From NCBI GenBank assembly GCA_002448305.1, contig DJWY01000021.1, positions 90,644 through 133,864 on the forward strand: a stretch of 43,221 nt of DNA, in the 5' to 3' direction. Both the position numbers and the translations under genes were made by a program. Under the pieces are notes generated by a model. The model had not been told where the DNA came from. It did not search any database and saw only the letters and a list, made by a program, of their open reading frames with translations. Positions 15,504-22,945 of the stretch are shown here, piece after piece (position 1 is the stretch's first letter; every line of letters begins with the position of its first letter). Origin of the DNA: Selenomonadales bacterium UBA7018 (lineage in GTDB: Bacteria; Bacillota; Negativicutes; Selenomonadales; Selenomonadaceae).

Positions 15504-16829
15504 TTATTTTACTGCCTCACGAATAACTTTTATCATATAATCAATTTTTTCGTCAGTCATACCGGGATAAACGCCAATCCAGAAAGTGTCGCGCATTATT
15601 CTATCAGTATTTTCTAAGCTTCCGACGACGCGATAACCTTCGCCCGCTTTGCGCATTTCGTCAAAGCAAGGGTGCTTTATGATATTTCCGGAAAAAAGCA
15701 TGCGCGTTTGAATATTATGCCCCTCAATGTACTTGACGACTTTTGAACGATCTACGCCTTCCCGACAAGTCAGAAGGAATCCAAACCAACTAGGATTAGA
15801 ATTTTCGCAAGGCGTCGGCAAAATAAGTTTGTCTTGCAAGTCGCGCAAGCCCTCAAAGAGCCGATTAAAATTATAGCGGCGACGCTCTACGAACGAAGGC
15901 AATTTTTTCAGCTGAGCGCAACCGATTGCCGCTTGCATATCCGTCGCTTTTAAGTTGTAGCCGAAATGCGAATAAACATATTTATGGTCGTAGCCTTTGG
16001 GAAGTTCGCCGTATTGCCCGTCGTAACGATGCCCGCAAAAGTTATCGTGCCCTGCCGGACACATGCAATCGCGCCCCCAATCACGGAACGACCGAATTAT
16101 TTTATTGAGTAACGGATTGTTCGTGTAAACCGCGCCGCCTTCGCCCATAGTCATATGATGCGCGGGATAAAAACTCGAAGTTCCAATGTCGCCGATTGTG
16201 CCAGTGAGTTTTTCCTTGCCGTCTATGGTGTAAGTTGCTCCTAACGCGTCGCAATTATCTTCAACTAGCCAAAGTTTATGACGGTCGCAAAAATCTTTCA
16301 CTGCCTTTAAGTCGAAAGGATTGCCGAGCGTGTGCGCAATCATAACCGCCTTAGTTTTCGCCGAATATGCCGCCTCCAATTTCGTCACATCGATATTGTA
16401 TTGCGGAATTGTCACGTCGACGAAAACGGGAACCGCGCCATATTGCACGACCGGAGAAACAGTCGTAGGGAATCCTGCGGCAACTGTGATAACTTCGTCG
16501 CCACGATTAATTTTTCTGTCGCCCAAAAGCGGAGATGTCAACGCCATAAACGCAATTAAATTCGCCGACGAGCCGGAATTGACTAATGAACAATATTTAA
16601 TGCCGAGATATTCAGCAAAACTTTTTTCAAACTCGGTGGCATAACGACCGGCAGTCAGCCAAAACTCAAGCGCACTGTCTACAAGATTTGTCAATTCTTC
16701 GCTGTCGAAAACCCGCGACGCATAAGAAATTCTATCGCCTTCGTGAAACTCTTTTTTCTGATTATGAAATTCGCCGCAATAATCTTTGACTAGCTCCAAA
16801 ATTTTACTGCGCATTTCTTCTTGAGTCAT
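15504..16829 (-). CDS. rfbH: CDP-6-deoxy-4-keto-glucose 3-dehydrase (E1)
   Basis: PMP- and [2Fe-2S]-dependent E1 dehydrase, 441 aa, normal length. It removes the C-3 hydroxyl of CDP-6-deoxy-D-xylo-4-hexulose, the committed step to CDP-3,6-dideoxyhexoses. The fold is that of the DegT/DnrJ aminotransferases, but FYPAHHMTMGEGGA has His (224/225) where aminotransferases have the PLP Lys; this is the family's hallmark and not a defect. Cys255, Cys257 and Cys265 match the iron-sulfur ligands. It needs an E3 reductase (RfbI/AscD type), which I do not find in the window. GGAGG sits seven bases before the ATG, one base after the rfbG stop. Confidence 0.93.
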   Translation of the reverse strand: MTQEEMRSKILELVKDYCGEFHNQKKEFHEGDRISYASRVFDSEELTNLVDSALEFWLTAGRYATEFEKSFAEYLGIKYCSLVNSGSSANLIAFMALTSPLLGDRKINRGDEVITVAAGFPTTVSPVVQYGAVPVFVDVTIPQYNIDVTKLEAAYSAKTKAVMIAHTLGNPFDLKAVKDFCDRHKLWLVEDNCDALGATYTIDGKEKLTGTIGDIGTSSFYPAHHMTMGEGGAVYTNNPLLNKIIRSFRDWGRDCMCPAGHDNFCGHRYDGQYGELPKGYDHKYVYSHFGYNLKATDMQAAIGCAQLKKLPSFVERRRYNFNRLFEGLRDLQDKLILPTPCENSNPSWFGFLLTCREGVDRSKVVKYIEGHNIQTRMLFSGNIIKHPCFDEMRKAGEGYRVVGSLENTDRIMRDTFWIGVYPGMTDEKIDYMIKVIREAVK

Positions 16830-16830
16830 T

Positions 16831-17877
16831 CTAATCCTCCATAAACTTTTTTATCTGGTTGTCCATGCATTGCACGATATTTCCCTTATCACGAAAGACT
16901 TTGTACCAATCAACAGTCTTTTCGATAGCAGTTTTAACATTCCACGTCGGAGCCCAGCTAAAAACGGATTTTATTTTGGAGCAGTCAAGCTTTAAGAAAT
17001 TCGCTTCTTTATGCTGATTAAGCGATTTGCTCTGCCAACTAAGATTATCGCCCCAACTTTTGCAGAAAAGCTCGACCAATTCGCCGGTCGTCAAATTATC
17101 AGCCTCTGAAGGACCAACATTATAACTGCCGGAAAACTTTTTGCCGCCGAATTGTTTTTTAGCTATCATCATGTAAGCGAAAAGCGGCTCCAAAACGTGT
17201 TGATATGGTCGAATGGAATTGGGATTGCGCACGTCAATTATCTTGCCCGCAAGCGCAGCACGAACACAATCCGGAATAATCCGAAAGTCAGCGAAGTCGC
17301 CGCCGCCTATCACATTGCCCGCCCGAACCGTCGAAACGGCAATTTCTCGGTCAACAAAAAAAGACCTATTATAACATTGCGTCACGAGTTCCGAACAACT
17401 TTTGCTATTCGAGTAAGGGTCAATGCCATTAAGCTCGTCCGTCTCACGATAGCCATAGCACCATTCGTTGTTGTGATAAACTTTATCTGTCGTGACGTTG
17501 ATAAAAGATTTCACGCTGTCACTTTGGCGCAGGCATTCCAGAATATTTACCGTGCCCATTACGTTTGTCGAGTAAGTCGCAACGGGATTTTTGTAGCCTT
17601 CCAAAACGATTGGTTGCGCCGCCAAGTGAAAGACAATTTCCGGCTTAAACTCTATAAATGCTCGGCGAAGTTTTTCAAAGTCGCGCACGTCGCCCATAAT
17701 CGAAGTAATTTTCTTGTCTAGCTCAATCAGCGCGAACAAGCTCGGAGAAGTCGGCGGCTCAAGCGCGTAGCCCATAACCTCCGCGCCGAACGAATTCAAA
17801 ATGAATGCAAGCCACGAACCTTTAAAGCCGCTATGCCCCGTTATAAAAACTTTTTTGCCCTTCCAAAAATTATTCAT
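16831..17877 (-). CDS. rfbG: CDP-glucose 4,6-dehydratase
   Basis: Extended short-chain dehydrogenase, 348 aa, converting CDP-glucose to CDP-4-keto-6-deoxyglucose with tightly bound NAD. The start FWKGKKVFITGHSGFKGSWL is highly characteristic of RfbG. VTTDKVYHN carries the catalytic Thr/Asp/Lys, and the YSNSK motif gives the catalytic Tyr and Lys. It lies nine bases after the GT8 gene and one base before rfbH, so it is translated within the same operon. Confidence 0.94.
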   Translation of the reverse strand: MNNFWKGKKVFITGHSGFKGSWLAFILNSFGAEVMGYALEPPTSPSLFALIELDKKITSIMGDVRDFEKLRRAFIEFKPEIVFHLAAQPIVLEGYKNPVATYSTNVMGTVNILECLRQSDSVKSFINVTTDKVYHNNEWCYGYRETDELNGIDPYSNSKSCSELVTQCYNRSFFVDREIAVSTVRAGNVIGGGDFADFRIIPDCVRAALAGKIIDVRNPNSIRPYQHVLEPLFAYMMIAKKQFGGKKFSGSYNVGPSEADNLTTGELVELFCKSWGDNLSWQSKSLNQHKEANFLKLDCSKIKSVFSWAPTWNVKTAIEKTVDWYKVFRDKGNIVQCMDNQIKKFMED

Positions 17878-17886
17878 ATTTTTTAC

Positions 17887-19125
17887 TCACATTTCCTGAA
17901 CTATTGGTTTGGAGTCAAAATTAAAAGTCAATCCGTGACGTTCTGACAAAAACATAAAACCATTTATAAAGTCTGTACCTTCAATAAAACCTTGACTGAG
18001 CAAAAACGCTCGTGCTTGCCAATAATTATTAATTAAAAGGAAAAAGATTACTTTGCCCTTTGAGTTTTCTAATTCACTGAGAAATTTATCGCCGCCGGAA
18101 GAGGAAGCCATTATCAATTCATCATCTTTTATTGCAAATATTTGTTTTGCAGATTCGAGAAAATTGTTGTCCACAAAGAAGGCGCGCTTACGTTCGGTAA
18201 GCAAATTAGTAAAGTGCAACAGATTATCGCGAGACTCGTTTTGCGACTGCCTAAACATTTTATTTAAAGCTTTGTCGAGATTGCCGAACATATCAGCATT
18301 TGCCCACGGAGTTTTTAGGAAATATTCAAAGTAAAGCCGGTTAAAAACATCGTCCGTATTTAAATCCGGCTTAGCACCGGCATAGTGATAAATTGCTTTT
18401 TCGATACGATACGGGGAAGAATTTATTCTGCGTATATCAAGCCTTATATCAAGCAAAATTATATTAAAATGATATGGCAACTTTAGATAACTTTCAGAGA
18501 AAAGATAATTTAACGCGTCTTGTTCAATATAAAAATAACCGTTATCAAAAATAAATTTACAACTTTCCAATATACGCTCAAAATTTTCCTTAAAGAAATC
18601 AGGTCTCACAAGTAATACATCAGCGTTAAAATAATTTTTATGTTTAACGAGATTATCCGTACACAAACGAAATCTATCTGGAGGCGACTTTAGTTCTGGA
18701 ACTGCTCCGAAACCATATGCCCCCCCCCCCACGCTATTTAAATCGTAAGCCCACAACTCGCCAACGTCCAAATTAAAAACCGTATCAGCACCAAGAAAGA
18801 TAAGCTTGTCCAAGTCGGGGAAAACTTCATGAATAATCAAAGGGTACCACGAAGCATTTATTCCCGATCTAATAGGATGAGCCGCCTCAAATTTTCTGAG
18901 AGTTGGACCGGCAATTTCTTCGACATTGTGGAATTCTACCTGCTGATTGAATTGACCGGCAATGTAACAGAATTTGCCGCGATTGTCGGGCGTGAGCCGG
19001 TCGTTATGCATTATGTGAACCGTAACTTTTTCTTTTGTGTTCTCGAACATTGAAAGCATAGACGTGCCGAGCATTTTAGCATAAAAACCGTCGCCGCCCC
19101 AAAGTCTGTACGCTACATGAATCAT
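17887..19125 (-). CDS. GT8-family glycosyltransferase with an internal G11 tract (in frame)
   Basis: Glycosyltransferase family 8 protein, 412 aa, likely transferring a hexose to lipid-linked or LPS-type glycan on the cytoplasmic side. The catalytic domain covers about residues 1-270. The position of the metal-binding DxD reads LGADTVFN, with Gly112 in place of the first Asp, and HYAGAKP is the conserved HxxGxxKP. A C-terminal extension of about 110 residues (from LESAKQIF) is unassigned. Residues 132-135 (VGGGA), just after the DxD region, are read through eleven Gs (18720-18730). Ten or twelve Gs give stops within 9-16 codons. As written the gene is ON. Its start is eight bases after rfbF. 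Confidence 0.85.
   Translation of the reverse strand: MIHVAYRLWGGDGFYAKMLGTSMLSMFENTKEKVTVHIMHNDRLTPDNRGKFCYIAGQFNQQVEFHNVEEIAGPTLRKFEAAHPIRSGINASWYPLIIHEVFPDLDKLIFLGADTVFNLDVGELWAYDLNSVGGGAYGFGAVPELKSPPDRFRLCTDNLVKHKNYFNADVLLVRPDFFKENFERILESCKFIFDNGYFYIEQDALNYLFSESYLKLPYHFNIILLDIRLDIRRINSSPYRIEKAIYHYAGAKPDLNTDDVFNRLYFEYFLKTPWANADMFGNLDKALNKMFRQSQNESRDNLLHFTNLLTERKRAFFVDNNFLESAKQIFAIKDDELIMASSSGGDKFLSELENSKGKVIFFLLINNYWQARAFLLSQGFIEGTDFINGFMFLSERHGLTFNFDSKPIVQEM
18720..18730 (-). repeat. Poly-G tract (G11) in the GT8 gene
   Basis: Eleven Gs in context T-G11-CA, early in the gene, so any single-base slip abolishes most of the enzyme. Confidence 0.85.
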
Positions 19126-19133
19126 TTAAGCTA

Positions 19134-19907
19134 TCACTCTTTCCATAATTTCCAAGGTGCTGATTTTGTTTGCCAGAGAGATTCCAAGCGGCGTTTATCT
19201 CTGACTGTGTCCATGCATTGCCAAAAGCCGCTATATTTATAGGCGCACATTTGACCGGCTTGAATGATTTTATCGAACGGTTCTTGCTCTAACATGTAAT
19301 CGCCTTCGATATAGTCGAAAATTTCCGGTCGCATAACCATATAGCCGCCATTTATATACGGAACATCTTTTTTAGATTTTTCACGGAAAGATAAAACGTC
19401 GTCGCCGTCAAGAGTTATCGCGCCAAAACGCCCCTCAGGTTGAACAGCCGTTATCGTGCAAATTTTTCCGTGCGCTTCGTGAAATTTTATAACATCATTA
19501 ACATTTATATCAGAAACGCCGTCGCCATAAGTCAGTAAAAAATTTTCGCCGTCCACATACGGCTGAATTTTTTTTATGCGTCCGCCCGTAAATGTCTCGT
19601 AGCCCGTATTTATAACCGTCACTTTCCAAGGATCAGCGTAGTTTTTATGAATTTTAATGCTTCCTTCGTCACGAAAATCAAAAGTCACGTCGCTATTGTA
19701 CAAAACATAGTTTGAAAAGAAATCTTTTATCACGTGCTGTTTATAGCCCGCGCAAATTATAAATTCATTGTGCCCCCAATGCGAATAGCATTTCATGATA
19801 TGCCATAATATCGGCATTCCGCCAATTTCTATCATCGGCTTAGGAACAAATTGCGTCTCTTCGCCTATTCTAGTCCCAAATCCGCCCGCTAAAACTACGA
19901 CTTTCAC
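19134..19907 (-). CDS. rfbF: Glucose-1-phosphate cytidylyltransferase
   Basis: Nucleotidyltransferase, 257 aa, making CDP-glucose from CTP and glucose-1-phosphate; first step of CDP-deoxyhexose synthesis. The N-terminal VVLAGGFGTRIGEET is the activated-sugar signature, followed by KPMIEIGGMPILWHIM and the metal-binding YGDGVSDI. The C-terminal GFWQCMDTVRDK segment is typical of RfbF. The start is GTG at 19907 with GAGGGG just upstream. It is the first gene of the glycan operon and follows a good promoter. It has no poly-G tract, so precursor supply is constant while later steps may switch. Confidence 0.95.
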   Translation of the reverse strand: MKVVVLAGGFGTRIGEETQFVPKPMIEIGGMPILWHIMKCYSHWGHNEFIICAGYKQHVIKDFFSNYVLYNSDVTFDFRDEGSIKIHKNYADPWKVTVINTGYETFTGGRIKKIQPYVDGENFLLTYGDGVSDINVNDVIKFHEAHGKICTITAVQPEGRFGAITLDGDDVLSFREKSKKDVPYINGGYMVMRPEIFDYIEGDYMLEQEPFDKIIQAGQMCAYKYSGFWQCMDTVRDKRRLESLWQTKSAPWKLWKE

Positions 19908-19941
19908 TTTTTCCCCTCACTTTTTTATAAATTCCTGCCAT

Positions 19942-19970
19942 AGAATATCTTTTAGCGTTAAAAAAGTCAA
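19942..19970 (-). promoter_or_regulatory. Promoter of the glycan operon
   Basis: On the minus strand TTGACT (19965-19970), a 17-base spacer and TATTCT (19942-19947), about 35 bases before rfbF. It is back to back with the folD promoter. Confidence 0.7.
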
Positions 19971-19994
19971 CTTAAATTTATCTCGCTCCATTGT

Positions 19995-20023
19995 TTAACG
20001 AAATTCGCAAGATATGATATAAT
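19995..20023 (+). promoter_or_regulatory. Promoter of folD
   Basis: TTAACG (19995-20000), 17-base spacer and a perfect TATAAT (20018-20023) with an extended TG element two bases upstream of it. Confidence 0.7.
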
Positions 20024-20056
20024 CGCGCCGAAAAATCATTTCAGGAGGCAAAATTT

Positions 20057-20923
20057 ATGTCAGCAAGGATTTTATACGGAAAAGAATTCGCCGCAAAGAT
20101 AAAAAACGCTGCGCGAATGGAAATCGAAGAGCTAAAACAAAATTTCGGCGTGACACCCGGTCTCGCAGTCATAATCGTCGGCGAAAACCCCGCGTCGCAA
20201 GTCTACGTTCGCAATAAACATAAAACTTGCGAGGAACTCGGCATTATTTCCGAAATTATCGCTATGCCCGAAGATACAACCAAAGATTCACTCCTTTCCA
20301 AAATCGATGAACTCAATTCCGATAAAAATATTCACGGAATTTTAGTTCAACTGCCCTTGCCCGCCGCCATTAAGGCTCATTCAGACGAAATTTTAAATCG
20401 TATCGACCCAAAAAAAGATGTCGACGGCTTCCACCCCGTAAATGTCGGAAAATTAGTCATCGGAACGCCAGATTTAGTTCCGTGCACGCCCGCAGGCTGT
20501 ATCGAAATGCTTGACCTCGCCAAAATCGAAATTGACGGCAAAAATGCCGTGATTATCGGCAGAAGTAACATTGTCGGCAAGCCTTTATTCCATTTATTGC
20601 TCGCAAGACACGCTACAGTTACCGTTTGCCACACGCATACCAAAAATTTGCCCGAAATCGCTCGCCAAGCTGATATTTTGGTCGCCGCAAGCGGAAAACC
20701 GAATTTAATCACCGCAGATATGATTAAATCCGGCGCAACCGTTATCGATGTCGGAATTAATCGCATTGCACCGAAAAAATTAGTCGGCGACGTTGATTTT
20801 GACGCGGCAAAAGATATTGCCGGCGCAATTACTCCCGTTCCTGGCGGCGTCGGGCTTCTAACCGTCGCTATGCTCATGAAAAACGTTGTTAAAGCCGCTA
20901 AACTCCAACTTGAGGCTAAATAA
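20057..20923 (+). CDS. folD: Methylenetetrahydrofolate dehydrogenase / cyclohydrolase
   Basis: Bifunctional FolD, 288 aa, interconverting methylene-, methenyl- and 10-formyl-tetrahydrofolate with NADP. The catalytic Lys lies in YVRNKHKTCEELG. DVDGFHPVN, PCTPAGCIEML, the nucleotide-binding IIGRSNIVGKP and the ending PVPGGVGLLTVAML are all diagnostic. AGGAGG is seven bases before the ATG. The following gene begins directly after its stop codon, so both share a transcript. Confidence 0.96.
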   Translation: MSARILYGKEFAAKIKNAARMEIEELKQNFGVTPGLAVIIVGENPASQVYVRNKHKTCEELGIISEIIAMPEDTTKDSLLSKIDELNSDKNIHGILVQLPLPAAIKAHSDEILNRIDPKKDVDGFHPVNVGKLVIGTPDLVPCTPAGCIEMLDLAKIEIDGKNAVIIGRSNIVGKPLFHLLLARHATVTVCHTHTKNLPEIARQADILVAASGKPNLITADMIKSGATVIDVGINRIAPKKLVGDVDFDAAKDIAGAITPVPGGVGLLTVAMLMKNVVKAAKLQLEAK

Positions 20924-22096
20924 ATGTTTATTTTCATCACAGCAGCTCTTCTCGGCGCAATTTTAGCCCTTGCGCTCATCTCCATAAGGTTTTTAGTCAG
21001 CGATAATTTAGCAAAAAAGTTTTATAAGCTCTTCGCAGTCGCCGATTTAGCTATGATTGCCGTAATTATCGGCGGTTGGGCTGTTCGCTCGCTCGTTCCC
21101 GGTTGGTTTGTAGCTTTTTTCGGCAATATCGCAACGGTTTTATTAATGTCGCAATTAATCTGCGGCATTTTAGTTGTCTGCGCGGTCGTCGCCAGATTTT
21201 TTTATCGGAAATTTCATAAACCCACTAGATTTAATCCCGCGCGGCGTCGAATGCTAGCTTATTCCCTACTTTACCCGATTTTTTCTCTGTCAACCGCCCT
21301 TTACGGCAACCGAATTGAAAAAAATTCCGACGTTGATAACTTTTACGACGTTCCGATTAAAAATCTTCCGCCAGAATTGGAAAATTTCCGCCTCGCGCAG
21401 ATTTCCGACTTGCATTTAGGCGCGTATTTTTCCTTAGAACGCCTCGAAAGTCTTTTGAAACGAATTTCCGACGCTAAACCCGACCTTTTAGCGATTACCG
21501 GCGATATTTTCGATGATAATTCTATGAATCCCGCCGCAATTAAGCTCGTCGACAGCTTTAGCGATAAATTTAAGTTCGGAATTTACTACATTCACGGCAA
21601 CCACGAACATTTCAGAAGAATTGACGCCATTGAACAAATGCTCAAGCAGACGAAAATTCATTTCCTGCTGAATAGCGCGGAAAATGTCACCTCGAAGCTT
21701 TATATTCTCGGCGTAGATTATCCGCGCGGCTTGCCGGTCATGAATTTGGGCGACGATAGCGAACGCGAGAAACTTTTTGCCGAGAAACGGAAAAATTTCG
21801 TTGATAAAGCTATGGAAAATGTCCCCGATGACGCGATTAAAATTCTTTTGGCGCATCACCCCGAATTTATCGACGACGGCGCACAAAGAAATTTCGCTCT
21901 GACTCTAACCGGACATACTCACGGCTCGCAATTCGGGATTTTCGGCGTGCCGCTCTTCCCAGTCTTCAAATATACTCGCGGAATCGTCAAAATTGGCGAC
22001 TCAATCGGCTATGTTCACGTCGGAAACGGCTCTTGGTTCCCATTCAGATTTGGTTGCCCGCCAGAAATCGCTTATTTCACTCTTAAAACCATTTAG
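20924..22096 (+). CDS. Membrane-anchored metallophosphoesterase
   Basis: Calcineurin-like phosphoesterase of the YkuE/YaeI type, 390 aa. The first 100 or so residues contain hydrophobic stretches consistent with three membrane helices (about 1-22, 38-58 and 68-92). The catalytic domain then shows the binuclear-metal motifs in order: ISDLHLG, TGDIFDD, IHGNHEHF, AHHPEF and LTGHTHGSQFG. Such proteins act at the membrane; relatives are UDP-diacylglucosamine pyrophosphatase-like or of unknown substrate, so I give none. The ATG abuts the folD stop with no separate ribosome site, which suggests coupling. A strong terminator follows. Confidence 0.85.
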   Translation: MFIFITAALLGAILALALISIRFLVSDNLAKKFYKLFAVADLAMIAVIIGGWAVRSLVPGWFVAFFGNIATVLLMSQLICGILVVCAVVARFFYRKFHKPTRFNPARRRMLAYSLLYPIFSLSTALYGNRIEKNSDVDNFYDVPIKNLPPELENFRLAQISDLHLGAYFSLERLESLLKRISDAKPDLLAITGDIFDDNSMNPAAIKLVDSFSDKFKFGIYYIHGNHEHFRRIDAIEQMLKQTKIHFLLNSAENVTSKLYILGVDYPRGLPVMNLGDDSEREKLFAEKRKNFVDKAMENVPDDAIKILLAHHPEFIDDGAQRNFALTLTGHTHGSQFGIFGVPLFPVFKYTRGIVKIGDSIGYVHVGNGSWFPFRFGCPPEIAYFTLKTI

Positions 22097-22106
22097 TCAA
22101 TCAATC

Positions 22107-22129
22107 GCCCCGTTTGGGGCTTTTTTTTT
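22107..22129 (+). terminator. Intrinsic terminator after the folD operon
   Basis: GCCCC-GTTT-GGGGC followed by nine Ts. Confidence 0.9.
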
Positions 22130-22134
22130 CGCAA

Positions 22135-22182
22135 TTTACAAATTCCGCTATTCCGGAAAATGTTATTTGCTCCCTAAAATCG
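22135..22182 (+). repeat. Dispersed intergenic repeat, copy 1
   Basis: 48 bases beginning TTTACAAATTCCGCTATTC and ending TAAAATCG, almost identical to 25812-25860 (three or so differences). It contains a small inverted repeat TTCCG/CGGAA that in copy 2 is kept by a G-U pair. Both copies follow a terminator and precede a leader with a TCAAAACCA motif. Confidence 0.75.
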
Positions 22183-22183
22183 C

Positions 22184-22212
22184 CTTTCACGGGCGTTTTT
22201 TTGTGTTATAAT
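22184..22212 (+). promoter_or_regulatory. Promoter of rluB
   Basis: A perfect TATAAT (22207-22212) with an extended TG element; the -35 region is poor. It is preceded by a weak CGCC/GGCG hairpin with seven Ts that may back up the upstream terminator. Confidence 0.55.
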
Positions 22213-22240
22213 CGCTCAAAACCATTTTGGAGGCGAAAAC

Positions 22241-22945
22241 TTGGAAAGATTACAGAAAATCATCGCTCAAGCAGGATTTTGCTCGCGTCGAGCCGCTGAA
22301 ATGCTCATTCGCAGCGGTAAAGTCTCTGTCGACGGCAAAATTATCACTCAACTCGGCGCGAAAGCCGATTCTAATCAAAAAATCGTCGTCGACGGCAAAA
22401 TTTTGACTTCAAACGCCGAAAAAATTTATATTCTGCTCAATAAGCCGCGCGGCTACGTCTCAACCGTCAAAGATGAGCGCGGACGGCGCAAAATTATCGA
22501 TTTGCTCGGAGAAAATTTCAAAAATCGCGTTTATCCCGTCGGAAGGCTCGATTTAAATTCAGAAGGACTAATTTTGCTCACAAATGACGGCGATTTGACC
22601 AACGCGCTAATTCATCCGCGCTTTGAAGTCAAAAAAACTTATCGTGCTAAAATTTCCGGCACAATTACCGAAGAAAAATTAGATTTGCTCCGCGCAGGCA
22701 TCGAATTAGACGACGGATTGACCGCGCCCGCCGAAATTTATCGCCTTGACAAAGATTTAATCGAAATAACGATTCACGAGGGGCGAAATCGTCAAGTTAG
22801 GCGCATGTTCGCGGCAATCGGTTGCGATGTTAAACGCCTGCGCCGGATAAAATTCGCAAATTTAACGCTAGACGGCTTGAAAGTCGGCAAATTCAGAGAA
22901 TTAACAGCCGAAGAGGTCGAAAAATTAAAAGGAGAATTGCTTTGA
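22241..22945 (+). CDS. rluB: Ribosomal large-subunit pseudouridine synthase (RluB/RsuA family)
   Basis: 234 aa. An N-terminal S4 RNA-binding domain (LQKIIAQAGFCSRRAAEMLI ... GKVSVDG) is followed by the synthase domain with the catalytic Asp in VGRLDLNSEGLILLTNDG and the family ending EGRNRQVRRMF. It isomerises a uridine in 23S rRNA (or 16S, if the RsuA branch). The start is TTG with GGAGG seven bases upstream; the family begins with this MERLQK segment. It overlaps the next gene by four bases. Confidence 0.92.
   Translation: MERLQKIIAQAGFCSRRAAEMLIRSGKVSVDGKIITQLGAKADSNQKIVVDGKILTSNAEKIYILLNKPRGYVSTVKDERGRRKIIDLLGENFKNRVYPVGRLDLNSEGLILLTNDGDLTNALIHPRFEVKKTYRAKISGTITEEKLDLLRAGIELDDGLTAPAEIYRLDKDLIEITIHEGRNRQVRRMFAAIGCDVKRLRRIKFANLTLDGLKVGKFRELTAEEVEKLKGELL

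Noticed and set aside
15504..16829. RfbH as an inactive aminotransferase because the PLP lysine is missing
   Set aside because: His in place of Lys in FYPAHH together with a Cys cluster is the normal E1 dehydrase signature.
19995..20056. Purine or THF riboswitch before folD
   Set aside because: The space between the promoter and the ribosome site is about 25 bases, too short for either.
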